Shown: one piece after another, positions 1 through 10,778 of the stretch
Numbering within the stretch: position 1 is the stretch's first letter
Layout of the letters: each line of letters starts with the position of its first letter
Assembly: GCF_000204055.1 (NCBI RefSeq)
Contig: NW_006768766.1
Location: forward strand, 3,656,019 to 3,720,018
Length of the DNA: 64,000 nucleotides
DNA from: Melampsora larici-populina 98AG31
Taxonomy: Eukaryota; Basidiomycota; Pucciniomycetes; Pucciniales; Melampsoraceae
Direction of reading: 5' to 3'
Translations under genes and position numbers: made by a program
The notes under the pieces: model-generated
What the model was told of the DNA's origin: nothing
Database searches by the model: none
Seen by the model: only the letters and a program-made list of their open reading frames with translations

Positions 1-40
1 GCATCAAATGTTCACACACACGCTTCCATTGGGCAAAATC

Positions 41-623
41 CAAACTTAACTAAGTCCCAGTCTGGACCTAACCACCAACTCCAGAGAGGGACTTACGCCT
101 AAAGTCAATTTTTTGGCGTGAGATCTGTCGGGGCTTTGCACCAAAAACTGGCCGCCTTATAAAACTTTTTTTTGTAATTTCAACTTTCCTCCACATTTAT
201 TATGAAGATTGTGCACCTGGACTCCCTCTACAACCTCGTACTCATTTTTTCTTGTTATCTTGATTGGTTGTGTAGATAAATATAAAGTTTGTTTAGGGCC
301 CAAAGGTGAAATTTACAGTAATTTGGACTGCTCCGTGTCTGAAGTTTGAAATTTGGTCTGACATTAAAATACCAACTTCTCTAGATATCTTTGGAGCCGC
401 TCAACATATCAATAAGCCCAGAGTTAGAGGATGTAGACAGATTCAAGGCGCATATTTTTTGTAATGAATGTGAAGGCAAGCTAAAATGACAAAAAAAAGT
501 TTTATAAGGCCACCATTTTTTGGTGCAAAGCCCCGACAGATCTCACACCAAAAAATTGACTTTAGGTGTAAGTCCCTCTCTGGAGTTGGTGGTTAGGTCC
601 AGACTGGGACTTAGTTAAGTTTG
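41..623. mobile_element. Non-autonomous inverted-repeat element, same family as the 7.7 kb transposon
   Basis: A 583 bp element with inverted repeats of roughly 130 bp (about 41-173 and 487-623). It begins CAAACTTAACTAAGTCCC and ends with the reverse complement. It is flanked by a perfect 9 bp direct repeat GGCAAAATC at 32-40 and 624-632, read as the target duplication. The central 300 bp has no convincing coding sequence. The 18 bp ends and several internal blocks match the 7.7 kb element that starts 58 bp downstream, so it is probably mobilised by that element's proteins. Confidence 0.88.
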
Positions 624-680
624 GGCAAAATCAAACTTTGTACAACACAAATCAGTCTTGTTCACAGTGACACAACCAAG

Positions 681-944
681 CAAACTTAACTAAGTCCCTC
701 TCTGACCTGTACTGGCCAGCTCAATCGAGGGACTTACGCGCAATGTCCGGAATTTGGCATGAAATCTGTTGGGGTGTTTCTCAAAAAACTGCCATCACCT
801 CTACTCGCTAATCTCGCCAATGATGTATCTTAGACATCATTATGAAACCTATGCGCCGCTACCGCGCGCACATTTTTCTTATTTGCAATATCATTCTAGC
901 TCAAACGGCTCATAAGTTATCATCAAAAAATGGTTTGGGGCCAA
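681..944 (+). repeat. Left terminal inverted repeat of the 7.7 kb transposon
   Basis: 264 bp that pair with 8147-8410 in reverse complement with only occasional mismatches. Starts CAAACTTAACTAAGTCCC. Blocks GAGGGACTTACGC and GGCATGAAATCTGT recur at similar spacing in the neighbouring 583 bp element and are candidate transposase-binding blocks. The outermost part of the helicase promoter lies inside it. Confidence 0.92.
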
Positions 945-1202
945 ACACGGCCAAGACACGACTGTGCGGCCCAAAACTCAACATCACTAACCAAAACACT
1001 TGATTTGCGGACAGAACTTCAGAATCGTCGACAAAACAAAACAAAAAGGCTAACGAAGACATCCACCAAACTGCAGTTTGGTGGAGATGGAGGATATATC
1101 TCTAAGTCTTTGAGATTATCACGCGCTGTCACACCACCACGAACTACCACACCTCATTATTCAATTTACCATCTCTTCGATTCACTACATCCCACACCTT
1201 GA

Positions 1203-3857
1203 ATGTTACGACGAAGCATTCCCGCCGCTGGCGAAGCACTGATCAAGCAAACCCGTGATGCTCGCCATCTAAGCTCAATGTCTGCCAAACCCAAACTGCG
1301 AACTCAGGTGCTCAACGTGACTGAAGAACTTCAGGCAAGGGTGGTGGGTGCGCTTTTCGAAGAAACGTACGGATACCCCGCTCGGAAGCAACAGATCGAC
1401 GCCGTCATTCATCTCCTGAACGGCAGAACCACGTTCTTGTTGGCCGGAACCGGATTTGGCAAAAGCCAGGTCCCCGAATTGTTCTTCAGATTGTTCGACG
1501 ACGCGTATGCACCGATTATATTATGTATCAATCCATTGGACGCCCTTGGTGACGACCAGGTCCGGATGATCCTACCTGAGCGCTGCAGTTCCCAAGTCAA
1601 ATCTCTGACAGTGCAGTGCATCACTTTTTGGATGCAGGTCAGCGAAAAAAGCTTAGTCAACCTGAACGCGATCAACTTGACCGCGGAAACCTGCACGCAG
1701 TCGGCCTGCGATGCGATTTTGGAGGGCAAATTCAATTTTGTATATGTTGTATGTTGAACATTCCATACATGTCAGTAGTGGTCAAGTGCTAGATGCTTAC
1801 TGATGTAACATGCGCTGATGATACCAGAGTCCCGAGTTGGCTTTGACGAGTCCCGTGTTTGACCGCCGATTTCAGACTCGCCTAGTGCTTAGTGTAGTCG
1901 ATGAAGCCCACATGGTTTATACCTGGGGCCTCGTCGAGAGTGGCCAAGCCAAACGCCTGGCCAGTCATACTCGAGTTCAGGACACTGGTGTTTTCCGCCC
2001 GTCGTATGGGGACCTCGCTCGCCGCTTCCTGTCCACGGTGCAGGTCCCTCTGATCTTAATGTCTGCCACCTGTACACCCCAGGCAATTCTGGCGATTCTG
2101 GCGAACCTCAAGCTCGACATGATGAACATACAATTTGTGCGCGCGGAACTTACTCGTCCCGAAATACGTTTGGTTCGCCGCACGTTCAAGCGGCCACTGA
2201 AGGCAGCACTGCGAGGCCTGTTTGCCCATCACACCGTTGTTCCCACCACGTCGATACCCCCTACGTTGATCTACTGCGGTACACAGAATGCGACATTGGA
2301 ATACTTGGACATCCTTAATACTAGCCGAGGTCAGCCCAATGAAACTGCCAATCCTTTTGCCCAATTCGCTCGCCGTTACCATGCGTCCACGGGGCCTGAG
2401 ACCAAACAGGACGCAGTGGCCAGTTTTGTCGTCGGAACTCTCAAGGTCTTGTGTTGCATGCTCGCCCTCGGTTTAGGCCAGAATTGGCACCAAGTACAAC
2501 GCGTAATTGTGGTCGGCCGACAGGACCCTTGTCATTTCATACAAATGACAGGCCGTTGCGGAAGAGATGGTCGCCGAGGATTGGGGGTGCTTTTAGTAGA
2601 AAACAAGCGAACCAATGGCAAGAACTCCATTGCTGAGTTTACCACCCCAACCTCGATGTCGGACGATGATCGTATGGACGCCTTGGGTATTACACCCGTA
2701 TGTTTGCGAGTTGCTCTCGCGGTCGATCTACAGTAAGTTTAATACACCTCTGTTTTCACTAGGATGATATCAATGTGCTTACCACAATTTTCAGCCATGG
2801 TTTTATCCCGCTCAATGCAGATCATTGGTCTGTGAAGGAGGAAACTCATCGTGAACAACAGGCGGGCATGCCCGTGTGCGATTGCTCGAATTGCGAGCCG
2901 GCCCAAGCTGAAGCTGTCTGGGTGGCCCAGCAAGCGTTCACGGCTCAGAACTTCAATGACGCAATGGCCATGGACTCGGATGACCTCCTCGACCTCATCA
3001 AGAGCCTCCCTCAGCCCCCTCCGGAAGCGACGTGTAATACCAGGCCAGTGGCCATGTATTGTGGCGTCGACGATCCCATTCTGGAATCGACGACCCTGGA
3101 AGCCTTAGTCACACATTTGGAGGTAGCTTTCCATAAATTCTATTTTGATTTGTTCGATGGGCAGTCCAACCTAGGCCCAACAGACTATTTTGGACGAGAT
3201 CTAGCTTGGGATATGGCCAAAAACGTTGACGTCTTCCAAAAGCCCAGCAATTTGTCGGTAGTACTTGCTAGCGAAGTCATTCACGGACAATTTGAGTGTT
3301 TATTTGGTGCTATCACCAAATGGAAATCCAACTTCAATACGGTTTCAACTTTTGCAGCGGCAAAGCAACGGAGGCTCGCCCAAAGTCGTACGTGCGGACC
3401 TCAGAAACCTCCACTGTCCGTGGAGGGGGCCCTGTTGGCAAAACAGGCAGCCGACGCAGCAAAGAAGGCTCAGAAAGACGCACGAGACTTAGCCGCGCTG
3501 GCTAAATTAGAGGCACGATCACAACTGGAACAGGCCAAGAAACAGGTTACAGCGCGCAACAAGGGACTTCCGGTCGATGTCAGGTACTCATCCTCTAACT
3601 CTCAGCCTGTGCAAGCTCGAGTAGAACCGGTGGGTCCAAAAAGGAGGGCCTGTGAGCAGGTGAGTCATAGCCTCAATCGGTGTCATTGATTTTTTCACAA
3701 TTTAATTCAACTTGCCACCACCTCTGGCTTCACATGTGACTAGATAGTTACTCCTCAGCATGGCCATCCGGGTTCTCCCACGAAGACAGCACGTTTGATG
3801 CCCCCCACCGATATCTCGAAGATCGACCCGCGGCTGAGTCAGCATTGTTCAACTTGA
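1203..3857 (+). CDS. RecQ-like superfamily II DNA helicase carried by the transposon
   Basis: Modelled with exons 1203-1748, 1828-2732, 2795-3659 and 3744-3857 (809 aa); introns have GTATGT, GTAAGT and GTGAGT donors. Motif I is GTGFGKS (about residue 80), motif II is VVDEAH, motif III is MSAT, and motif VI is QMTGRCGRDG, followed by a Cys-containing segment (VCDCSNC) as in RecQ-type zinc regions. The C-terminal third is Ala/Lys-rich and unlike canonical RecQ. It presumably unwinds DNA during transposition or repair of the donor site rather than serving the host, since it sits inside the inverted repeats. All three joins keep frame, so it looks intact. Start alternatives: ATG 1203, which immediately follows a TGA, or ATG 1278. 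If the last intron is not spliced, the protein stops at 3689. Confidence 0.85.
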
Positions 3858-6633
3858 TCATGTTGCGCAAACCAATTCGCCACACGTTCACGACTTGTGC
3901 AGGAGGACGGCCCGTCGTGGGATTGGCCAAATGGTCTTCTGCATATTTGAGAAATGCTTGCATGGATGTATCCGTTATGGAATGAAGGTTGGGCTGGTAT
4001 ATAATGCTCTGGCCGGAGCGAGTTTTGAGGAGCTGAAGTAGCTTACGTAGCTATTAACACAATTAACACACATAAGATGAGGAACGTGTCGTATTCTACA
4101 TGCAATGAAGGATATTGATTTCTTACCAAAGGAATGTTGTTGGAAAATCTATATGTGAGCCGTTCGATGTCCGTCCCATGGCCCTACATTAGGACAAGTA
4201 TTACAGAACTCAACATTAACATTGAAAGACCTCGGTCAAATCGCGCAGAAAGGACACTCACCGTGTTATTGTACATGTGTTTAAGCCAGAAGATGTAAAC
4301 TTCAAGGAACTCGTCTATTGCCATCCAATGGCCTTCGCGTTCGTTTGATGGTAGCAGAAGACTGTGTTTGATTACATGAGCTAGGCTCACCGGTAAGTCT
4401 TGCTCCAAGAGCATAACTATACGCGGAATGTGTCTCGCGTAGTGGGATAGACCTTGAAGGCCTTGAGCCATCACAGACCACCTCTTCCACATGGCCATCA
4501 GACGGCCAATGTCGCCGGCACGCGTGGCATCGTGTGCCTCAACGACGGTGGCAAAATCTCGAAGCCGCATCAGGAAGTTGAAGTTTGTGTGGTTTGGGCT
4601 TTCTCTGGCATTATCCAGGGCAGACCGGTCAAAATATCGAGACCAGATAATGTCCAAAAGCTCATTGCAGTCAGCCTGCTTGGTCAGGTCGAGTGTCTTC
4701 TCGCTATTGGTAACCTGCCTGAGGAAGGGTGCTGTCGAAGATAAGTTTATGACGTCGATAACAAATTGCAAATGAAAAAGATGCTGACTTAATTATGAAC
4801 ACTAGGTTAGCTTTGTGAATCATTTGCAAACTTCTCATGATACTATTAAAGTCTTGAGATGCGGGCGGTTTCTTGTAATCCCCACCAATGGCGAAGGTCG
4901 ACCTCCACACTCCCGAATCTTCACCGTCTGCTGAATTACCCCAGTGAAGTGACCATATAGCCTTGGCAAAATTCCACGTCGTGTGGGCGCCCCCGAATAC
5001 TGATAGTACCCACTCGATTCCCTCGACAGACTTGACGGGTGGAAAACGTTTGACCCGGAGACTCTCCAAGAGTTGGTTGGACCCAACATCACCCCCAGCT
5101 ATCAATAGTTTTTCGGCATAAGTTTCTTTTTGTATACCAATCTGACTAACCACCGCATCTAACACGCGTGAGACACCATCGGCGGAACTGTCCGGGGCGT
5201 CCATCATTCGAAGGAAATGAATGTTCGCTTGGTGCATTTCAATTGGATCGATTGGAGGTGGGAAAGTCTTCAGCGTTGCAGGTAGCAAATGGGGCTCGGG
5301 GGCACGCGGTATATGAGGTAGGTGTTCTTTCAGAGCCTTGGCAAGTTGTGATTTGATCACTGAAACCCAGTGCGACACCTCGTTAGGCCCTGGAACAAAA
5401 AGGCTGATTTCCACGGGATTGCGATTTGCCGAGGTCATGGAGTCTAAGAACGTCGATAGGTTAGCGGCGTCTTCAGTACACTTGTCTTGCAGTGAATCTC
5501 GGATGACGTTGAAAAAGCCCCATGTGCCGTGGAAAAGACGAGACGAGGTGTCGACCCGGGTGTTGTGAATACGGAGGTGAATGTCTATATTATCAAAACA
5601 TAATATGGGCATGATCTTCCTGTTCATTTTGAACAGGTCCTTCATTCTCTCCTCTTGTAGGACTCGGAGTCGGTCCATTGCTTGCAAAACAGTGGCACGA
5701 GAGGTGGTCATCCCAAAGGCGTGCAACCATTCATTCACACAACACGTCACCCCGGCTGCCAAAGCCATCAGTCCATTTGCGAGCGGAATGGCGTTGATGC
5801 GGCGGTTGCATGTCACTGCAATCATCGAGCAAATCATGGTTGGCAGCTGCAAGTAGGTCATCCGTTAGCCATTGAACATCAGGAGATGGTGGGACTCAGG
5901 CTCACCGTCTCCAGCTTGTGGGCGGCCAGGGACGCCAGAGTACCCTTTACGAAGACTAGATTCTCTAGTGATAAGATAGTGGCTTTGTCCACTGCCCCTT
6001 CAATGTGAGGCTCGCTGCCTGGTTGGGGGCTCCCAGTTAGGCCCGACTCGAGACCACTGGGCTCATCGTCCTTATCGTCATATACCTCAAGATCTTTTTT
6101 CTTCATTCCTAGAGCCAGCTTGCGATGTATTAGGGTGTGAAGGAAATGCATGCCGTCTTTGATTTTATTTGAACGAAGTGCCTCAGCACTCTCCCCAAAA
6201 AAGTCCGAAGTGATTCTATTCGAGCTGGCAAATCCGCCTTGGGGGAAATATCCCCTTTGAACTTCTTGGGAATTGACTATTGCTGAGGCCTGGGGACAAG
6301 CAAGGTATGACTTCACCGCTCGATTATAGTTATAATTCAAGGGATTACACTTACCTCATCTAATATTATATTCTCCCAATCAGCGCGGCCCTCGGGAGAC
6401 GACATTGTCACCTTGCCGATGTTCTTGATGATTGATCGGGTGCCCTTGACCCCGAGACCTACCTTCATCATTCTCCGGCGATGTTCTATATCCGCATGGT
6501 TTGAGGAGAAGAATGTCACCATAAACTCTTTTGGTGAAAACCCCAACGCATTGATGTATTCACAGATCAACAAGGTCGTAGTGACCGTCTTGGGAATTGC
6601 TACGCTAGCGGTTTGGAGGTTTTCCGGAGTCAT
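3748..6633 (-). CDS. DUF6589-family protein, probable transposase of the element
   Basis: Exons on the minus strand: 6633-6355, 6289-5906, 5846-4803, 4765-4262, 4183-4127 and 4050-3748 (about 856 aa if all are joined). Recognised as DUF6589 from stretches such as GGDVGSNQLLESLRV, FGGAHTTWNFAKAIWSLHWG and GHWMAIDEFLE, a family I know from Basidiomycota. Acidic residues in LCFDNIDIH, GGDVGSNQ and IDEFLE are spaced as in a DDE-type catalytic core; that is inference. All junctions are canonical and in frame except exon 3 to 4, where the 37 nt between the coding blocks start GT but end AA, so this junction may be broken. The last exon overlaps the helicase's last exon on the opposite strand. Confidence 0.82.
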
Positions 6634-7283
6634 GGCTAGCAATGAGATTTGTACGCGCGGTGCAAAGGTTCAAAGTACGAAGATTTGGGTGTAAGTATTG
6701 TAACTAGTTTGGGGACAATTTCCTTTATGATCATATGACAGGAAGAGATCTTTCTCTTCTCTCTTGGTCCACGTCGGGAAACAACGAAGCCTGTTTACGC
6801 TTCCTTGGTTGTGTCCAGAGTTACATGCTAACCAAGTGGCCATGTTTGTTGACTCTCATTGAACTGTTTATTTTGTTTCGTCCTATCGATGTGTTCATGG
6901 ATTTTGTAAGTCATGCGACTGCTATGCATTGTTTCAAATAGACCAATCAGGAATAGTAGTGACCCAAAGGGTTGGTGCCATATTAACCGATGCCCACTGA
7001 TGCCATCATCAATCCGAGCGGCCGTTGTGTTTCGTACTATTTGTGTCTTTAATATCATTCCTCTGTTACTGTTGGTTTTGAAAAACCACAGGAATAGCGA
7101 CCATGATTGATTATTTTTCATCACGGGGGGTTTGATACGTGCACCCCCTTAGTTTGACCCTACTCTTCCGGCCCATCCCTTCGGGGGCTCAATGGGCTTG
7201 TTCCAAAGAGACTTGCACCCAAAGCTGACAAGGTGTACGTGGGGTATAGCGTCTCCGTCTCTCACTGGACCGGATATAAAGGT
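6634..7283. promoter_or_regulatory. 650 bp divergent intergenic region inside the transposon
   Basis: Lies between the start of the DUF6589 gene (-) and the small gene (+). Open frames here have no recognisable product. By position it should hold both promoters; I see no defined element. A GC-richer stretch at about 7140-7230 precedes the small gene. Confidence 0.4.
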
Positions 7284-7885
7284 ATGAAAGACTTTCTAAA
7301 CATTGTTATTCCATTTCCAAATCCTAACGACCTCACCTTCGCCCCAATGGATCCAGCCCAATTGCCAGACATCGACTTTGTCCCGTCCAGCGAAGACGAG
7401 TTTGAGGAACGTGTTGCGCACGTCACCGATGCCATCATTCGCGAAGGCATGAGCGTTCAAGAGTTTGTCTCGGCCGTCAGACCTTCAACCAACACCGCCT
7501 TTTCATTCCGACCACAACCCGGGCAAAACATCCTTATCTCCAGATGTAACAACATCATCCGCTTCATTCAGAGTCAGCATATGACTGTCTATGATTTTAT
7601 GGTCTGTCTTCTGGAGTCCCGTGAACTGTGGCCACACCAGCGTTCCTTGCGTGGAACTGGGACGTACTCTTGCAGTATCATTCGCCGGATTTTCCTGGGC
7701 CTGCGTAACCTTGTGCACCGCGCTGGGAACGAGAACCATGTATGGCGTGAACTGATTCAAGCTGAGGTAAGGCTTTGAAGTATGCTTTGGCTGATTGCAA
7801 ACTGACATATGTTATTGTCAATCATGCTCAGGCCGATGTCCTTCACATCAACGAGATTGACGCGTTTCCTGCGTTCCCCGCATGA
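7284..7885 (+). CDS. Small protein paralogous to the N-terminal module of the DUF6589 protein
   Basis: Two exons, 7284-7766 and 7832-7885, 178 aa. The intron runs from GTAAGG to CAG. Residues FIQSQHMTVYDFMVCLLES align without gaps with YINALGFSPKEFMVTFFSS in exon 1 of the neighbouring DUF6589 gene. This is followed in both by a SII(R/K) segment and an end HVWRELIQAE or ADWENIILDE. The intron lies at the same place and phase in both genes (GAG, intron, GCC). It therefore looks like a duplicated first exon set free as its own gene. Function unknown; a DNA-binding cofactor or a competitive inhibitor of transposition are the obvious ideas. An alternative start is ATG 7347. Confidence 0.72.
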
Positions 7886-8146
7886 TCCTCTCGCGTGTCT
7901 TGAGTGAGTTATTACTCTCTTCACTTCTTGGAATCCTCTGGCCTATTGTATAATAGAAAGATATCCAAGACCCACACACTAACATTTTATTTTGGTGGGC
8001 AGCGCGCGCTCGGCGTCGACCAGTAATGCATTTGCCTGATGGGGCAACTCAGGGAAACTATTGTTTGGTCTTAAGGATTTAACATCAGATCAAAACGTAT
8101 TTGACACGCAGCATTTGAAATTCATGATGGCCTCTTTGGCCCCGTG
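7886..8146. other. 3' region of the small gene up to the right inverted repeat
   Basis: About 260 bp with no open frame of note; presumably contains the 3' UTR and polyadenylation site of the small gene. Confidence 0.4.
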
Positions 8147-8410
8147 TTGGCCCCAAACCATTTTTTGATGATAACTTATGAGCCGTTTGAGCTAGAATGA
8201 TATTGCAAATAAGAAAAATGTGCGCGCGGTAGCGGCGCATAGGTTTCATAATGATGTCTAAGATACATCATTGGCGAGATTAGCGAGTAGAGGTGATGGC
8301 AGTTTTTTGAGAAACACCCCGACAGATTTCATGCCAAATTCCGGACATTGCGCGTAAGTCCCTCGATTGAGCTGGCCAGTACAGGTCAGAGAGGGACTTA
8401 GTTAAGTTTG
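8147..8410 (-). repeat. Right terminal inverted repeat of the 7.7 kb transposon
   Basis: Reverse complement of 681-944. Ends GGGACTTAGTTAAGTTTG immediately before the 9 bp duplication ACAACCAAG at 8411-8419. The few mismatches to the left repeat include a C/T difference in the ATCTGT(T/C)GGGG block. Confidence 0.92.
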
Positions 8411-8442
8411 ACAACCAAGCACACAAGAGGCCCTCTTATCAA

Positions 8443-9650
8443 ATGAATGGTGACTCCGCCAGCAATGAATATAATTCTTGCAGCTCCTACTCAACTTTGC
8501 ACCCGGCTAGAAGCTCCCATGATGGTCAACACAATTTGAGTGATGCTTATTTGAGGAATCCACAGGGTGTAAATCCTAATGCCTATCAAAGTGATCAAGG
8601 TAAATTTTGCAGGACACAACAGAGGGACCGCCCTTCAGGGAATCAAGGCTGTGATTGCAAGCAACAATTTTGGCCCCGCTCATTGCAAAGAAACTGTGAA
8701 TAATTTGGCATAATTCTCGGGGCACATACAGGGTAATGGGTACCAACAGAATTAAAGTGCGGGTTTTGCTCACCATGGTTGTGGCAAGTGGATTCTTCTC
8801 AAGATGATTTTTGTAGTTTGCAACAAACCCACCAACCTTCACAAAATCAAGGCTACAATGGTGAGTGTCCTTTTTTTACCTCCGTTCAATGTACAAGATA
8901 TGTGATTGACTTGGAATGATCATCAGGGGACACCCAGGGCAACAAACACCAACAAGATCAGAGTGGCGGTTTTAGCCGCCATGGCAGCAGACATGTGGAT
9001 TCATCCCGTTTTGATCAGCAAAATGATCACGAGAATGAGCGAACCAATGGAGTCTCGTACAACCAGAGTGGTTTGGATGAATCCTCATACAAAGGGTGAA
9101 GGCATGGTGGACCGGCAAGTGAACCTACCGAGGATGACTATCAAACTTTGTAATTGCCAATCTGAATACGCTGGTCGATCCCACCAAACTCAAGGGTGCC
9201 ATGATGAATATGGCAGGCACAATGATGGGTCATACCGTGAGGCTCAGCATACTGCCCAATATAGAGAGGTCCAACAGGAGCACAATGGTGGCAACCGCAG
9301 TCATTATGCAGAACCGATGTACCAAAATCCTGGTGAAGATTCACGAGACCAGGATTGATCCGCTAGGTATGTCGTATCTTGTCACCATCAACGAAAGAGC
9401 TCCCGTAGTAGCAGCAAGAGTGACTTTAAGAGCAAAAGTTCGAAGAGCGGCAGCTTACGGCATAGGACGCTTCAACATGGACGACTCGTCCTGCAGTCGT
9501 TACGATTGGTACCTCATGCTCGCCCAATATTATCATGTCACGTATCTTTTAAGAAATGCTCAAATGGAGCCTACTGTCATGACTTTTTTACCTGATGGTA
9601 AACGAAAGTCATGTAGTCTGGTCTCTAAACACGCGATGCCGTCGAGCCCA
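8443..9650 (+). pseudogene. Degenerate gene for a Gln/Asn/Ser/His-rich repeat protein
   Basis: A short open frame from ATG 8443 (Ser/Asn/Gln-rich) is followed by coding-like blocks that switch frame. Two of them, about 8735-8860 and 8930-9090, are recognisable copies of each other (GN..QQ, then a Gly-Phe segment, HG and VDSS), separated by an intron-like GTGAGT...CAG stretch. The first copy has an in-frame stop. Later blocks at about 9190-9355 (Gln/His/Tyr-rich) and 9400-9595 (Ser/Lys/Arg-rich) lie in other frames. Either a multi-exon low-complexity gene I cannot join, or a decaying one; frame breaks favour decay. Family not recognised. Confidence 0.35.
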
Positions 9651-10778
9651 ACCATGACTTGGAATTGATTGAACCCATCTGAAACTTGACTCCAGTGTTT
9701 GTTCGCAGGCAGAGAAAGTCTTGCATGTTTTGTCTCAGACTTTATATCCTGGATCACGGATTTGCTCACATTGGATTATTGCGAGTTCAGTGCGAAAGGT
9801 TCAAAAGATTGTTTTCCTCTCACATCCTACCTTTCGTCCTTCATGCATAGGGTCGTAAGGATTTATGTGCCCATCTCTTTTGCGCATTTCCCCTCGAGAT
9901 TTCCACGCTACCGTGCCCATGTCCATTATAAAGGCTTATGACATGAACATCTATGGCACCACCCCCGCCACGCGTTCGGATGTACTTCCAGCTTTTCTAC
10001 AGAAGGGTGAACAAGCTTGTTCAAGTTGATTCGCCTTCCACAGTGTCAGGAGACTTTTGTTACGTTGTAGAATCTTTTTTGATTTACAGTCTCAGAGGAG
10101 TACATAAGAATTGTATTGAACAAGGTCTGGGTTCAGGCAGACGATCAAGCTGACGGTTCTTCTAAAGCAGGTAGACAACGTATTGTACATGTTATTTTTG
10201 AATTCTTGGTCAAACCAACGCTGGGTTTGGTCCAGTCATCCCTTGACTTCGAGGAATCAGCTTCGGTCCCATTGGCGCGGTTGTGTGGAACGCGTGGCAG
10301 CTCATGAGATCATTATCGACAAAAACATATTGTATGTACTTTTGGCCTGTGGTAACGAGCGGCCAAGGTATGCTTCAAAAGCCCATTTGACCGATGCTGG
10401 GCATTTTCACACTCAAGTCGTATTGCTGTGAATCAGTCTGACTCTGAGTCACTATAGAGACCGAATGACTTAACATCATCTTGTTTGACCGAGTTCAAAT
10501 GGATTTTCTCAATCAAACAGGATGAGGTTCATCCCAGCGTATCATTGTGTTTTTTTTGCTTCAAGCCTGTTGTTTTTTCAAGAGGACGTATTCCTATTTG
10601 CTTTCGCTTCGCATACATATATACCCCTAACTCTCATCCTGCAAGTTTCTCCTGCTTCCCCAAACATCAGTATATTGACTTCACAGCTGGTCTCACCTTT
10701 CAAAACTTTCAGCTTCAATAAACCACTCGACGTGGTCCTCTTCAATTCACCATACATATTTTCGTCGGACCATCTGAG
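9651..10778. other. Intergenic region upstream of the GT32 gene
   Basis: Open frames at 9699-9941 and 10522-10935 have no recognised product and look like chance frames. The last 300 bp must contain the promoter and 5' UTR of the GT32 gene; pyrimidine-rich tracts are present but no specific site is identified. Confidence 0.4.

Larger units (their letters stand above)
681..8410. mobile_element. 7.73 kb DNA transposon: RecQ-like helicase + DUF6589 protein + small third gene
   Basis: Bounded by 264 bp nearly identical terminal inverted repeats and a perfect 9 bp direct repeat ACAACCAAG (672-680 and 8411-8419). It contains three genes: a helicase on + (1203-3857), a DUF6589 gene on - (6633-3748) convergent with it, and a small gene on + (7284-7885) divergent from the DUF6589 gene. 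The near-identical repeats and intact duplication suggest a recent insertion. From family knowledge, helicase-bearing lineages exist in the Academ superfamily (AcademH, fungi and animals), which is my leading comparison; the 9 bp duplication and long repeats would also suit a Mutator-like or KDZ-like element. The superfamily is not settled here. Confidence 0.9.

Noticed and set aside
930..1202. 90-codon frame just upstream of the helicase
   Set aside because: Starts inside the terminal inverted repeat and has no recognisable product; it stops directly before the helicase ATG, so read as leader.
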